Notes: a model not told the origin generated them from the letters alone. 64,000 bases of DNA from an uncultured Pelagibacteraceae bacterium (GCA_902588965.1 CACIRD010000004.1:124001-188000), one strand, 5' to 3'; shown: positions 43,708 to 53,426, numbered from the stretch's first letter. Made by a program: numbers and translations.

Positions 43708-45123
43708 TTACTTTTTGCTAACTTTTTTTGTTTTTATAGACTTCTTTTTTGGGGTTTTTGATTTTTTTGAAGTTTCTTTGTTTGCATCTGGTAGATTATT
43801 ATCCTCATGATTATGATGTTCTTTTAAATGTTTATCGTTTTCATCCTTTAAAAGTTTTTCTGCTTCTTTTTTATCAATACTTTTTTTTGTTATTTTTGCT
43901 TTTGATTTTATTAATTTCAAAATTTTTTCTTCATAAATAGTACCCCTTAAACTTGCTACTGCACCAGGATTTTTTTTAAAATATTCCATTAAAAATTTTT
44001 CTTGTCCAGGCATAGATCTTATCTGTTTTTGGATTTCATTTTGAATTTCGCTTTCTTCAACTTTAATTTTATTTTGTTCTCCAAATTCATTTAAAATTAA
44101 TCCCACTTTAATTCTATCTTTAGCTTTTCTTTCAAAAAATTTTCTTTTTGATTTTATTTCATTTTCTTTAAGTCCTTGAGAAAGTATCTTAATTTCCTCT
44201 TCTAATAGATTTTCTGGTATCTCTTCTAATTTATATTTTTCTATTTGATTTAAAATTTGCTTTTTAGACAACATGGCTAGAGAGTTATTATATTCCTCAT
44301 TAATTTGTTTTTCTAATAGAGTTTTTAAATCATTTAAATCTTTTGCACCTAAACCTTTTGCAAATTCATCGTCAATTTCAATTTCTTTAGGTTTTTTGAC
44401 TGAATTAATTTTGCAAACAAAAATAGCTTCTTTTTTTACTAATTCTTTTTCTGGAAAATTTTCTGGTAAATTTACTTTAACATTTACAACTTCATTTTTT
44501 TTACATTTCAATAATTGTTTATCAAAACCTTTTATAAATAAATCTCTACCGATTTCTAATTGAGTATTTTTACCTTCGCTTCCTTTAAAATCTTTACCAT
44601 CTACGGTAGCTTTATAATCAAATATTACAAGATCACCTTCGTTGGCAACTTTTGCTGCATCAACATCGATAAAATTTTTTTGATTTTTTGCAATTTCAGT
44701 TATTCTTTTATCAACTTCTTTTTTATCAATCGTAACTTCATATTCGTCTACTTTCAAATTATTTAAAGATTTAAGATCTATTTTTGGAAGTTCTGTAACT
44801 GAAATTATATATTCTAAATCTTTATCTTCACCAAAGGTTTTTAAATCAATTTTAGGCTGACCAGCAGGCTTTATTTTATTTTCAGTTAATGCTTTAGTAG
44901 TTGTGTCTTTTAATATTTTATCTAGCACTTCTCCAAAAATAGCTTGGCCAAATTGCCTTCTCAGTACTTCTTTTGGAACCTTGCCTGGTCTAAAACCTTT
45001 TATTTGAACATTTTTTGAAATTTCTTCATACTTTTCATTTATATGCCCACTTAAAGTTTTTTTATCTACAAATACTTTAAGATCTTTGTTTAGGCCTTTT
45101 TTATTTTGAATAGTTACTTTCAT
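43708..45123 (-). CDS. tig: Trigger factor with Lys/His-rich C-terminal extension
   Basis: Ribosome-binding [17 protein letters not shown]; PPIase-like and C-domain; clpPX neighbourhood. Confidence 0.94.
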   Translation of the reverse strand: MKVTIQNKKGLNKDLKVFVDKKTLSGHINEKYEEISKNVQIKGFRPGKVPKEVLRRQFGQAIFGEVLDKILKDTTTKALTENKIKPAGQPKIDLKTFGEDKDLEYIISVTELPKIDLKSLNNLKVDEYEVTIDKKEVDKRITEIAKNQKNFIDVDAAKVANEGDLVIFDYKATVDGKDFKGSEGKNTQLEIGRDLFIKGFDKQLLKCKKNEVVNVKVNLPENFPEKELVKKEAIFVCKINSVKKPKEIEIDDEFAKGLGAKDLNDLKTLLEKQINEEYNNSLAMLSKKQILNQIEKYKLEEIPENLLEEEIKILSQGLKENEIKSKRKFFERKAKDRIKVGLILNEFGEQNKIKVEESEIQNEIQKQIRSMPGQEKFLMEYFKKNPGAVASLRGTIYEEKILKLIKSKAKITKKSIDKKEAEKLLKDENDKHLKEHHNHEDNNLPDANKETSKKSKTPKKKSIKTKKVSKK

Positions 45124-45139
45124 TTTTTTTATATCTATT

Positions 45140-45224
45140 TGGTGGGCGAGAAGAGACTCGAACTCTTAAGCCTTGCGGCACTAGTTCCTAAGACTAGCGC
45201 GTATACCAATTCCGCCACTCGCCC
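45140..45224 (-). tRNA. tRNA-Leu (anticodon TAG), CCA encoded
   Basis: Reverse strand: acceptor GGGCGAG/CTCGCCC, loop CTTAGGA, long variable arm, GAGTTCGAGTCTC T arm, ACCA. Confidence 0.95.
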
Positions 45225-45288
45225 ACAATTATTGGGGTTTTATATATTATAGAACAAATTTGTCCAATCTGAATAATAGTGTTAAATA

Positions 45289-45558
45289 ATGTTTATGACT
45301 ACTTCTCCTTGTATAAGTATATGTAAAATGGATCCTAAAACAGGCCATTGCACTGGGTGTGCTAGGTCAAGTATAGAAAAAATAACTTGGAAGGAAAAAA
45401 ATACCTCTAAAGAGTGGAAATTAAATAATTTGAGAAATATTCAGAGCAGAATGTCAATTCAACAGTTGAAAACTTTTAAAGAATCTTATGCATATAAATG
45501 TAAAAATGGTATTTCATTAATTAAGAAAAAAAAACTCGAAGAAAATAAAATAAAATGA
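45289..45558 (+). CDS. DUF1289-family small cysteine-rich protein
   Basis: SPCISICKMDPKTGHCTGCARSSIEKITW. Confidence 0.8.
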   Translation: MFMTTSPCISICKMDPKTGHCTGCARSSIEKITWKEKNTSKEWKLNNLRNIQSRMSIQQLKTFKESYAYKCKNGISLIKKKKLEENKIK

Positions 45559-45728
45559 GTCAAATAACGTTAGTTGTAGTTATATATATATTGGGAATTA
45601 TTTTAGGAGCCTTTTTTCTAGATATTTGGAGTATTGATACTAGTGTCAAAAAAGGCCTGATTGGACTTGGATGGACAGCTTTATTTTTAATCGGTATTTT
45701 TTACGCAGACCGAGATAAAGAAAACTAA
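45555..45728 (+). CDS. Small membrane protein (57 aa), uncharacterised
   Basis: MSQITLVVVIYILGIILGAFFLDIWSIDTSVKKGLIGLGWTALFLIGIFYADRDKEN; ATGA-overlaps the upstream gene; absent from supplied ORF track because of length. Confidence 0.65.
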   Translation: MSQITLVVVIYILGIILGAFFLDIWSIDTSVKKGLIGLGWTALFLIGIFYADRDKEN

Positions 45729-45739
45729 ACAATAATTTA

Positions 45740-46414
45740 ATGAATACTGGTCTTTTAAATCTTAACAAGAAAATTGTTAAATGTACAAAGTGTATTAGGC
45801 TAAGAACTTTTAGAAAAAAAATAGCTAAAATTAAAAGGAAGCAATATATTAATGAAACTTATTGGGGAAAACCGATAACAGGTTTTGGAGATACAAATGG
45901 TAAAATATTATTTGTGGGGCTGGCTCCAGCTGCGCATGGTGGAAATAGAACTGGAAGAGTTTTTACTGGTGATAAATCTTCAGATTTTTTATATAAGTGC
46001 TTATTTAATGCAAAAATATCAAATCAGCCTACATCAAAACATTTAAATGATGGTTTAAAATTAAAAAAAGCCTTTATTACAACTGCTTTGAAATGTGTTC
46101 CACCAGGAGATAAGCCTTTAAAAAAAGAATTAAATAATTGTTTTTATTATTTTAATAAGGAAATTAATCACTTAGAAAAATTGAAAGTTATAGTAGCTCT
46201 TGGAAAAATAGCTTTTGATGCTTGTGTTTATTTTTATAAACAAAACTATAATTTTTTTGATAAAATTAAATTTGGTCATAACAAAATTTATAAATTACCA
46301 AATAACATTTTACTAGTCGGTTGTTATCATCCAAGTCCCCGTAATGTTAATACTGGAAGAATTAATGAAAAAAAAATGACTAGACTATTTAAAAAAGTTT
46401 TAAAATTAAGCTGA
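45740..46414 (+). CDS. Uracil-DNA glycosylase, family 5 (UdgB-like)
   Basis: GLAPAAHGGNRTGRVFTGD and GCYHPSPRNVNTGR motifs, N-terminal CxxC cluster ligands. Confidence 0.87.
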   Translation: MNTGLLNLNKKIVKCTKCIRLRTFRKKIAKIKRKQYINETYWGKPITGFGDTNGKILFVGLAPAAHGGNRTGRVFTGDKSSDFLYKCLFNAKISNQPTSKHLNDGLKLKKAFITTALKCVPPGDKPLKKELNNCFYYFNKEINHLEKLKVIVALGKIAFDACVYFYKQNYNFFDKIKFGHNKIYKLPNNILLVGCYHPSPRNVNTGRINEKKMTRLFKKVLKLS

Positions 46415-46419
46415 GTAAT

Positions 46420-46815
46420 CTAATTTAAAAATTTTTCAAGAATATCTGGTATTTTTATAGGTTTTCCTTTTTCATTAACTGTAACTATTAAAACCTCAGC
46501 ATCTGTTATGATTTGATCATTTTTTTTTACAATTTGTTCCATTAGAAAAGATGATCTTGTACGCGATATTATCTTAGAAAAAATTTCTAATGTGTCCTCA
46601 AGTTTTGCTGGCATTAAGTATTCAATTTTACATGATTTTACAATTAATAATGTTTGGTATTTTTTTAATAAAATTTGATTACTTAAACCGTCAGAATTTA
46701 AAGCCTCAGTTCGTGCTCTTTCTAAAAATTTCAAGTAATTTGCGTAATAAACAACTCCACCTGAATCAGTATCCTCATAGTATACTTTTAACTTAAATTT
46801 AAATTCCTTCGACAT
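46420..46815 (-). CDS. ybgC: YbgC-like acyl-CoA thioesterase (hotdog fold)
   Basis: VYYEDTDSGGVVYYANYLKFLERARTEAL. Confidence 0.9.
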   Translation of the reverse strand: MSKEFKFKLKVYYEDTDSGGVVYYANYLKFLERARTEALNSDGLSNQILLKKYQTLLIVKSCKIEYLMPAKLEDTLEIFSKIISRTRSSFLMEQIVKKNDQIITDAEVLIVTVNEKGKPIKIPDILEKFLN

Positions 46816-46873
46816 AATTTAATGATATCAAAATATATTTAAATTTAATACTAATGAAATATAAAAACTATTT

Positions 46874-47014
46874 ATGAAAATTTATATTATTTGGTTGGTT
46901 GGTGTAATTTTATGGAATTTTGGTGTGCCAAATGCATCTCCACTAGAAGACGTTTTGGTGGCAATTCTCCTATCTTTTTTTTCTTTAATTTTAAAGAAAT
47001 ATACTCGTATTTAA
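46874..47014 (+). CDS. Small hydrophobic protein (46 aa), uncharacterised
   Basis: MKIYIIWLVGVILWNFGVPNASPLEDVLVAILLSFFSLILKKYTRI; two hydrophobic segments; below track length cutoff. Confidence 0.55.
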   Translation: MKIYIIWLVGVILWNFGVPNASPLEDVLVAILLSFFSLILKKYTRI

Positions 47015-47656
47015 TTACTCAGATGAAAAATAAATATTTTGATAATATGATATCGCTAATAACTTTGAATTATCTGTGTCTGTCATTATAGCTACACCAT
47101 TAAGCTCATCTACTTCAAGGTTATGAAGTAATTTAAAGTCTTCTTTTACATTTGTTTTTACAGTAACCCATTCATTTAGATTTATTTTTGTAGTTGATAG
47201 CACAAAATCAATAGATTTTTTTGTGTAAGGACTTGGCCAATTTTTGTCTATTGATGAGTTGCTAGAAAAAACATAATTAATAGCTCTATTTGATAAAACT
47301 GTGGCACCTGTTTTTTTCACAACAAAGACTCTTGCAGCAAAATCATGGCCTTTTTTGCTATTTTCAACTATTCCAGAAAGATCTTTTTCAACCTTCCAAG
47401 TTATATTAATAAATGGAGTTTTGTTAAGGTCTATCAATATTTCTTTACCCAAACCTGAGCCTGTCCCTTTAGCTTCGGCTCTTATGAAGTTCCCTTTTTC
47501 ATTTGAACCAAAAGACCATTTAGTTTTGCCTTTAACTTTACGTTCTTTTAAATTTTTAAGTTCTGACTTTGTAAATTCAAATATTTTGACAACTTCAGAG
47601 TTTGCATAAGATGAAAGTATGAGAATAAAAAGGATAATTTTACAGAAAAATTTCAT
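47015..47656 (-). CDS. DUF3047-like secreted protein
   Basis: Signal peptide; ITWKVEKDLSG..DFAARVFVV pattern typical of DUF3047. Confidence 0.65.
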   Translation of the reverse strand: MKFFCKIILFILILSSYANSEVVKIFEFTKSELKNLKERKVKGKTKWSFGSNEKGNFIRAEAKGTGSGLGKEILIDLNKTPFINITWKVEKDLSGIVENSKKGHDFAARVFVVKKTGATVLSNRAINYVFSSNSSIDKNWPSPYTKKSIDFVLSTTKINLNEWVTVKTNVKEDFKLLHNLEVDELNGVAIMTDTDNSKLLAISYYQNIYFSSE

Positions 47657-47765
47657 GTGTATGTAATATCTTAAGATAAAAATGATACAATAATAAAATT
47701 AAAATTTCACAGTTTAGACATTTTTAAGCCAATCAAAGATCTTATTTCTTGTATAAATTAGTCTT

Positions 47766-47972
47766 ATGAAAACACTTATATTATCCTTAATTTTAATTTT
47801 TTTGACAAATTGTAGCACTCACTCTGTAAAACTTGGAAAAAGATGCACTCAAATGGCTGAAGATAATACATATGAGAAATCTTTAATATGGTTTATTGAT
47901 AAAAGTAATTTAGATAATTTCGATCAAAAAATTAATAAAAAAAACTGTGAAATGAATGGAGAAAAAAGTTGA
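47766..47972 (+). CDS. Small putative lipoprotein
   Basis: MKTLILSLILIFLTNCSTHSVKLG: signal peptide with lipobox-like LTNC. Confidence 0.6.
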   Translation: MKTLILSLILIFLTNCSTHSVKLGKRCTQMAEDNTYEKSLIWFIDKSNLDNFDQKINKKNCEMNGEKS

Positions 47973-48100
47973 AAGTAATATCAATTTTTTTCTTACTGGT
48001 ATATTGGTCAATTATAATTTTAGCACCAGTTTTAGCAAAAGAAACTGTGTTTAATAAAGGCAATAAATTAATTTATCCTATGAAAAAGCCTAATAAGTAG
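47969..48100 (+). CDS. Possible small secreted protein with TTG start (43 aa)
   Basis: LKVISIFFLLVYWSIIILAPVLAKETVFNKGNKLIYPMKKPNK: signal-peptide-like, overlaps the previous stop. Confidence 0.35.
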   Translation: MKVISIFFLLVYWSIIILAPVLAKETVFNKGNKLIYPMKKPNK

Positions 48101-48836
48101 ATCTGCCACCGCTAATATCAAACACTGCTGCGGTAGAAAAAGAATTTTCCTCTGATGAAAGCCAGCTTACAAGAGAAGATAACTCATCAAGTTCTAAAAA
48201 CCTTCCTCTCGGTACTTTAGAAAGCATATTTTGAACATGTTGTTTTGACATTTGGTCTAGTATTCTTGTTTTAGCGCCTGCTGGTGTTACTGCATTCACT
48301 GCAATATTAAATTCAGCCAATTCTTTGCCTAATGATTTTGTGAGCCCAATAACTCCAGCCTTAGCCGAACTATAGGCGCTAGCATTCGCATTGCCATCTT
48401 TTCCTGAAACTGAAGATATGTTTACTATTCTGCCGTAATTATTTTTAATCATTAAAGGAACAATAGATTTACAACAGTTAAATGTGCCATTTAGATTGAT
48501 ATCTATAACTTTGTTCCACTCTTTAATATCATATTTCCACAATTGAGCAGTGGCACCAGTTATACCTGCATTATTTATTAAAATATCAATTTTTGAATTT
48601 TTGGATAACTTTTTAACGGTTGCATCAACATTTTTAAAATTTGTAACATCAACTACACTATAACCCAAATTAGGGTTATTAATATCTTTTAAAGCTTTAT
48701 TTATTTCTTTTTCATCAATGTCCCAAATAAAAACTTTTGCTCCAAATTGTAAAAATTTTTTTGTTATATCCAAACCAAAACCTTGTGCGCCGCCTGTTAT
48801 AATTGCTGTTTTGTTGTTTAGATCAAAATGATTCAT
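48090..48836 (-). CDS. SDR-family oxidoreductase (FabG-like); start likely MNHFDLNNKTAIITGG
   Basis: TGGAQGFGLDI, NNAGITG, YSSAKAGVIGLTKSLGKELA. Confidence 0.88.
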   Translation of the reverse strand: MNHFDLNNKTAIITGGAQGFGLDITKKFLQFGAKVFIWDIDEKEINKALKDINNPNLGYSVVDVTNFKNVDATVKKLSKNSKIDILINNAGITGATAQLWKYDIKEWNKVIDINLNGTFNCCKSIVPLMIKNNYGRIVNISSVSGKDGNANASAYSSAKAGVIGLTKSLGKELAEFNIAVNAVTPAGAKTRILDQMSKQHVQNMLSKVPRGRFLELDELSSLVSWLSSEENSFSTAAVFDISGGRSTY

Positions 48837-50293
48837 TTTTTCGATGATATCAGATAGTAAGTTACATAAGTCATAAAGGCTCCTATCACCCATGAGAAAG
48901 ATTGTAAAAATCTAAGATCTAAATTCCATATTGTTGATGCGGAAAAAATAAAACCTATAAATACTGAATATATAGCCTTCCAGTGCCATCCATTTGAATA
49001 AACATACGAACCATCAGATTTAGGTGAAAAAATATCCTTATTTATGATTTTTTTATTTTTTACTATATAATAATCTGCGATCATTAATCCAAACAATGGA
49101 CCAAATAAAGCTCCAAGTGTATCGAGGATTGATAATATACCAATTTGGCTTAAAACTGTTAGCCATGACGAACCAATTAAGAAACCGATTATGATTATCA
49201 CAAATCCAGAACTTCTTAAACCCAGTTGCTTTGGCAAAAAATTTAGCAAACTATTTTGAGAAGGAATATAATTCGCAATTAAATTTGTGGAAGTTGAAGC
49301 TACTAAAATAAATATTAGAGCTGTTATAGTAAGGTAAGTATTATTAAATTTTCCTATTATATCAGTAGGATTTGTTAAAATTTTTTCAGCATTTGTAATA
49401 TTATTATTTAGTATAAGATCTGCACCCATTGTAATAAATAATGAAAAAAAAGAAAAAATAATTAAGTTTAAAACAAGACTAAAATTTCCCTTGCTAAGTT
49501 CATTTTCATTCTTTGCGTATCTAGAATAATCTCCAAAATTTAAAATAACAATTGAAAAGTAGGCAAAAAATGTTCCTGTAATTGATAGTAAAGGCAATAT
49601 ATTATTTTTTTGAAAAATATTATTTACATCAATTAAATCTTTGAAACGATAAATCACATCTTTGCCATAATCTGAAATGATAATTATTAGAAATAAAATC
49701 AATCCAAAATAAACAAATGTACCTGAAAATTTTATAAGTAATCTTATAAATTTTTGTCCTTTGGTAAATAGTAAGTACTGTATCAGTAAAGTAAATATAA
49801 AAGCAACCCAATCAATTATATTTAAAGACATAAAAAAATTAAGAAAAATTTCTTTTTCTAAAAAACTTTCATCATATGAGAACAAGCTAATACGAATTAA
49901 ATAAACGATCGATTTAGAGATAAAAAAGGTTTGAACTCCAAAAAAAAATATCCCAACCAGACCTCTAACTAGTCCAAAATATTTAGCTGCACTTACGCCT
50001 ATAGAAGTTCTTAAAAAAACTACAAAAGGAATACCATGTCTTTGAGAAGGTTTTCCTATAAGATTGCTAAAGAAAAATACCAACAGTCCTGCAATTAAAG
50101 ATCCGATAAGAACAACAAAAAAATTAAGATCGTATAAAATGTAAAGGGAAGCAATTAAAGAAAAACCAATTATACTTTGTATATTGATTGCCCAAAAGCA
50201 AAAATAATCTTTCCAGTCCCAATTTTTTTCCGCAGGATTTACTGAAACAATCTCCCAGTTGGTTAAATTATATCTATCTTTTTGTTGAATCAC
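48833..50293 (-). CDS. NCS1-family permease (cytosine/purine/hydantoin/allantoin type)
   Basis: 12-TM; NWDWKDYFCFWAINIQSIIGFSL, GKPSQRHGIPFVVFLRTSIGV. Confidence 0.82.
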   Translation of the reverse strand: MIQQKDRYNLTNWEIVSVNPAEKNWDWKDYFCFWAINIQSIIGFSLIASLYILYDLNFFVVLIGSLIAGLLVFFFSNLIGKPSQRHGIPFVVFLRTSIGVSAAKYFGLVRGLVGIFFFGVQTFFISKSIVYLIRISLFSYDESFLEKEIFLNFFMSLNIIDWVAFIFTLLIQYLLFTKGQKFIRLLIKFSGTFVYFGLILFLIIIISDYGKDVIYRFKDLIDVNNIFQKNNILPLLSITGTFFAYFSIVILNFGDYSRYAKNENELSKGNFSLVLNLIIFSFFSLFITMGADLILNNNITNAEKILTNPTDIIGKFNNTYLTITALIFILVASTSTNLIANYIPSQNSLLNFLPKQLGLRSSGFVIIIIGFLIGSSWLTVLSQIGILSILDTLGALFGPLFGLMIADYYIVKNKKIINKDIFSPKSDGSYVYSNGWHWKAIYSVFIGFIFSASTIWNLDLRFLQSFSWVIGAFMTYVTYYLISSKK

Positions 50294-50317
50294 GCTATTA
50301 TATTAAACGAAAAATAT

Positions 50318-51670
50318 CTACTGTCCATACAAGAGAGAAGGTAGCCATAAAGCTATTTTTGGAAATACAATAATTAGCACCAATCCTATTATTTGAATAA
50401 CCATAAATTGCATCATACCAATATAAATATCTTTTAAATCCCACTCTGGTACAACACCTTTTAAAAAATATGCAGATAAAGCAACGGGCGGTGAAAGCCA
50501 GGCTGTTTGAAGGTTTACAGCAACAAGAATTGCGAACCATGTAAGATTAAAACCTAACGCCTCTACTAATGGTAAAATTATAGGAATTATTATCATTACT
50601 ATAGGCACCCACTCTAATGGCCAACCTAAAAGAAATATCATTATCATTATCATTCCTAAAATAAGATATTTATTCATCTCTAGGCCTAATAAAAATTCAG
50701 TTAATAAAGTTGGTGTTCCTAATCTAGCAAAAACTGCTCCAAAAAAATTTGAAGCAGCAACTAAAACCATTATTAAAGCGGTAATTTCTAAAGTTTTTAC
50801 TAGAGCTTCCTGTAATTTTGATAAAGTTAACTTTTTATAAGCTAAAGATAAAATTAAAGCTCCCATCGCACCACATCCTGCAGCTTCTGTTGGTGTAGCA
50901 AATCCAAATAAAATGCTTCCAAGTGCTGCAAATACTAGAGCTGCGGGTGGAACTAGTCCAAGGAAAAACTCAACCCATACTTCTTTCATACTTGAAGCTC
51001 TCATATCTTCTGGTAACACAGGTCCTAACTTGGGATTAATCATACATCTAATTGTCGTGTAGGCTGCATATAAAGAAGCTAATAAAATTCCAGGAAAAAT
51101 AGCTGCTGCAAATAAATCGATAACTGGTATCTCCATGATTGGTCCCATAACGACCAGCATAATACTTGGTGGAATTAAAATACCCAAAGTACCTCCTGCG
51201 GTAATTGTTCCTGCTGCTAGTCTTACATCGTATCCAGATCTGTTCATAGATTTTGCTGCCATTATTCCAAGTATAGTTACTGAAGCACCTACTATTCCTG
51301 TGGCAGCTGCAAATATTACAGAAACAAATAAAACTGCATAATATAAAGATCCTCTTACTCTAGATAACATTAATTGAAATGCTGAAAATAATCTTTCCAT
51401 TAATCCAGCTTGTTCCATCATTATTCCCATAAATACAAAGAGTGGCACAGCTGCAAGCGTCTGTTCTGTCATTACCATGGAAAATTGGAGTGTCATTAAA
51501 TAAAAAACTAATTTTCCAAATCCTAGATATCCAAAAACAAAACCAAGAAATATCAAAGTAAACGAAATTGGAAACCCTACAAATATTGCAAAGAGCATTA
51601 CCCCAACTAAAATAAATCCTAAAATTGCCGGGTCTATTAATTCTGCAATCATTTTTTTCCTCCAGGCCAC
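50318..51670 (-). CDS. TRAP transporter large permease subunit (DctM type)
   Basis: PLFVFMGIMMEQAGLMERLF, GGTLGILIPPSIMLVVMG. Confidence 0.94.
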   Translation of the reverse strand: MAWRKKMIAELIDPAILGFILVGVMLFAIFVGFPISFTLIFLGFVFGYLGFGKLVFYLMTLQFSMVMTEQTLAAVPLFVFMGIMMEQAGLMERLFSAFQLMLSRVRGSLYYAVLFVSVIFAAATGIVGASVTILGIMAAKSMNRSGYDVRLAAGTITAGGTLGILIPPSIMLVVMGPIMEIPVIDLFAAAIFPGILLASLYAAYTTIRCMINPKLGPVLPEDMRASSMKEVWVEFFLGLVPPAALVFAALGSILFGFATPTEAAGCGAMGALILSLAYKKLTLSKLQEALVKTLEITALIMVLVAASNFFGAVFARLGTPTLLTEFLLGLEMNKYLILGMIMIMIFLLGWPLEWVPIVMIIIPIILPLVEALGFNLTWFAILVAVNLQTAWLSPPVALSAYFLKGVVPEWDLKDIYIGMMQFMVIQIIGLVLIIVFPKIALWLPSLLYGQ

Positions 51671-52263
51671 TCACCTTTTTTTGCAGCCCAGTAACTTTTC
51701 AACAGTTCAGAAAAACCTTGAACAAGTAAAAATATTATTCCTATTAAGAGACAAGTTTTAATCGGCCACATGTATGGCATCCACGTAGTGTCCATTCCTC
51801 TCTCCCCTCTTCTAATGGACTCCTCAACAAATCCTATAGTCATATATAAAAAGACTATTAGTCCTGGAAAATAAAATAAAATATATAACCAAAAATCTAT
51901 TAAACCTTGTGTTTTGGTTTTAAAATTTCTGTATAAAAAATCTGCTCTTATATGAACCCCTTTAGAAAGAGCATAACCTGCTCCTAACATAAATAAAGCA
52001 CCATAGAGAAATCGACTTATATCATATGCCCAAATAGTAGGTGCTAAAAATAATTTTCTTGCAAGCACTTCGTATGTCATTGCAAATATCAAAGGCATTA
52101 ATATCCAACAGACAATACTTCCGATAAGTCTACTGAACTTATCAATCTTGATAATAGTTTTAGACATCCAAGATGGCATATCATCTGGCATCTTATCTGA
52201 GCCACCTCTTCTTTCTGCTATCAATTCGTCTGAAATATCTAATTTTGATGGTTCGTCTGACAT
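51649..52263 (-). CDS. TRAP transporter small permease subunit (DctQ type)
   Basis: 4-TM protein between SBP and DctM; LARKLFLAPTIWAYDISRFLYGALFMLGAGYAL. Confidence 0.92.
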   Translation of the reverse strand: MSDEPSKLDISDELIAERRGGSDKMPDDMPSWMSKTIIKIDKFSRLIGSIVCWILMPLIFAMTYEVLARKLFLAPTIWAYDISRFLYGALFMLGAGYALSKGVHIRADFLYRNFKTKTQGLIDFWLYILFYFPGLIVFLYMTIGFVEESIRRGERGMDTTWMPYMWPIKTCLLIGIIFLLVQGFSELLKSYWAAKKGEWPGGKK

Positions 52264-52286
52264 AAAATTTTTTGTTATAAAAACTT

Positions 52287-52310
52287 AGAGCGGACTGTAA
52301 AGTCCGCTCT
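52287..52310 (-). terminator. Perfect 10-bp hairpin (4-nt loop) in the dctP-dctQ gap; possible attenuator or mRNA stabiliser
   Basis: + strand agagcggact-gtaa-agtccgctct; on the transcribed minus strand followed by AAGTTTTTAT. Confidence 0.65.
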
Positions 52311-52334
52311 AATTAAATCAAGATTAATTACTGA

Positions 52335-53426
52335 TTACTTTAATGTCGCTGCGTGAGCCATTCCTAGCTTAGCATTTGACATTTGAGCACCTGCCCAGAA
52401 AGGTACAGCAACATCAGCAAACTCTTTCATAGAGTCATAAACTTTTTTGAAAAATGCATTTTTCTCAGCATTTTTATTTAAAGTTGCTTTAGCTGCAGCC
52501 ATATATTCTGTGAAGTAGTCTGAAGGAGTATCTTCTAAAATAACTCCATGCTTAGTAGTTAATTCTCTTAAAGCTTTTCCATTTTCATAGATTCTGTAGC
52601 TTAAAGATTTAGCTAATGAAGCATTTGCTGCCACCTCAAGAGATTTTTTCTCATGGGCACTCATAGCGTTATATGTTTTTCCAGTAATATAAAAGTCAGC
52701 ATTTACCACTACTTGGTGAAGTCCTTGTAGATAGTAATGTTTTAAAACTTTTTGGAAACCAAATGTTAAATCTGGTTTAGGGCAGCACCATTCAGCTGCA
52801 TCAATTGTACCCGCTTCCAGTGCTGGTAGAATATCTCCACCACCCATAGCTACAGATGCAATTCCAATATCTTTATACGTTTGACCTGGAATTCCTGGAG
52901 GAGTTCTGAATTTATATTTTCTAAAGTCGGCCATATTTTTAATTGGCTTAGGAAACCATCCTAAAGCCTCTGGTCCAACTGGTTGAAGCATAAATCCTTT
53001 TATGTCTCTTCCCATTTCTTTCCAAAGTTGATCGTAAAGCTCTTTACCACCACCATATTGAAACCATGATAAAAATGCTAAATTGTCTATACCTACTCCA
53101 CCGCCTGCAACTGGCGAACCAAATAACATGGCAGCTGGGTGATCACCTGACCAATAGTGTGTCCAAGCAAATCCACAGTCGATAAGACCTTTGTCAACCG
53201 CATCTAAAGTTTCTTTTACTCCTACAACAGCACCTGCTGGTAAAATTTCAAATTTTAAAGAACCATCAGTTAGTGTTGTAACTGTATCAGTAAAGTCTTT
53301 TAACATTTTAACTTCGTCAGCCTTAGTGTTAAGGACAGTCTGACACTTTAATGTTTTTGCGTTAGCATTTGATATAAAACCAAGAACTAAAAACGCAGCA
53401 AACATAAGTGAAATGATTTTTTTCAT
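52335..53426 (-). CDS. TRAP transporter substrate-binding protein (TakP/DctP-like)
   Basis: Signal peptide MKKIISLMFAAFLVLGFISNANA, KFRTPPGIPGQTYKDIG, GGDILPALEAGTIDAAEW. Confidence 0.93.
   Translation of the reverse strand: MKKIISLMFAAFLVLGFISNANAKTLKCQTVLNTKADEVKMLKDFTDTVTTLTDGSLKFEILPAGAVVGVKETLDAVDKGLIDCGFAWTHYWSGDHPAAMLFGSPVAGGGVGIDNLAFLSWFQYGGGKELYDQLWKEMGRDIKGFMLQPVGPEALGWFPKPIKNMADFRKYKFRTPPGIPGQTYKDIGIASVAMGGGDILPALEAGTIDAAEWCCPKPDLTFGFQKVLKHYYLQGLHQVVVNADFYITGKTYNAMSAHEKKSLEVAANASLAKSLSYRIYENGKALRELTTKHGVILEDTPSDYFTEYMAAAKATLNKNAEKNAFFKKVYDSMKEFADVAVPFWAGAQMSNAKLGMAHAATLK

Noticed and set aside
46891-47091. 66-aa ORF from the supplied track (MVGWCNFMEFWCAK...)
   Set aside because: Overlaps a more plausible hydrophobic ORF in another frame (46874-47014) and runs into the DUF3047 gene antisense.
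51360-51674. 104-aa minus-strand ORF overlapping dctM in another frame
   Set aside because: Cys/Ile-rich low-credibility translation inside the dctM coding region.
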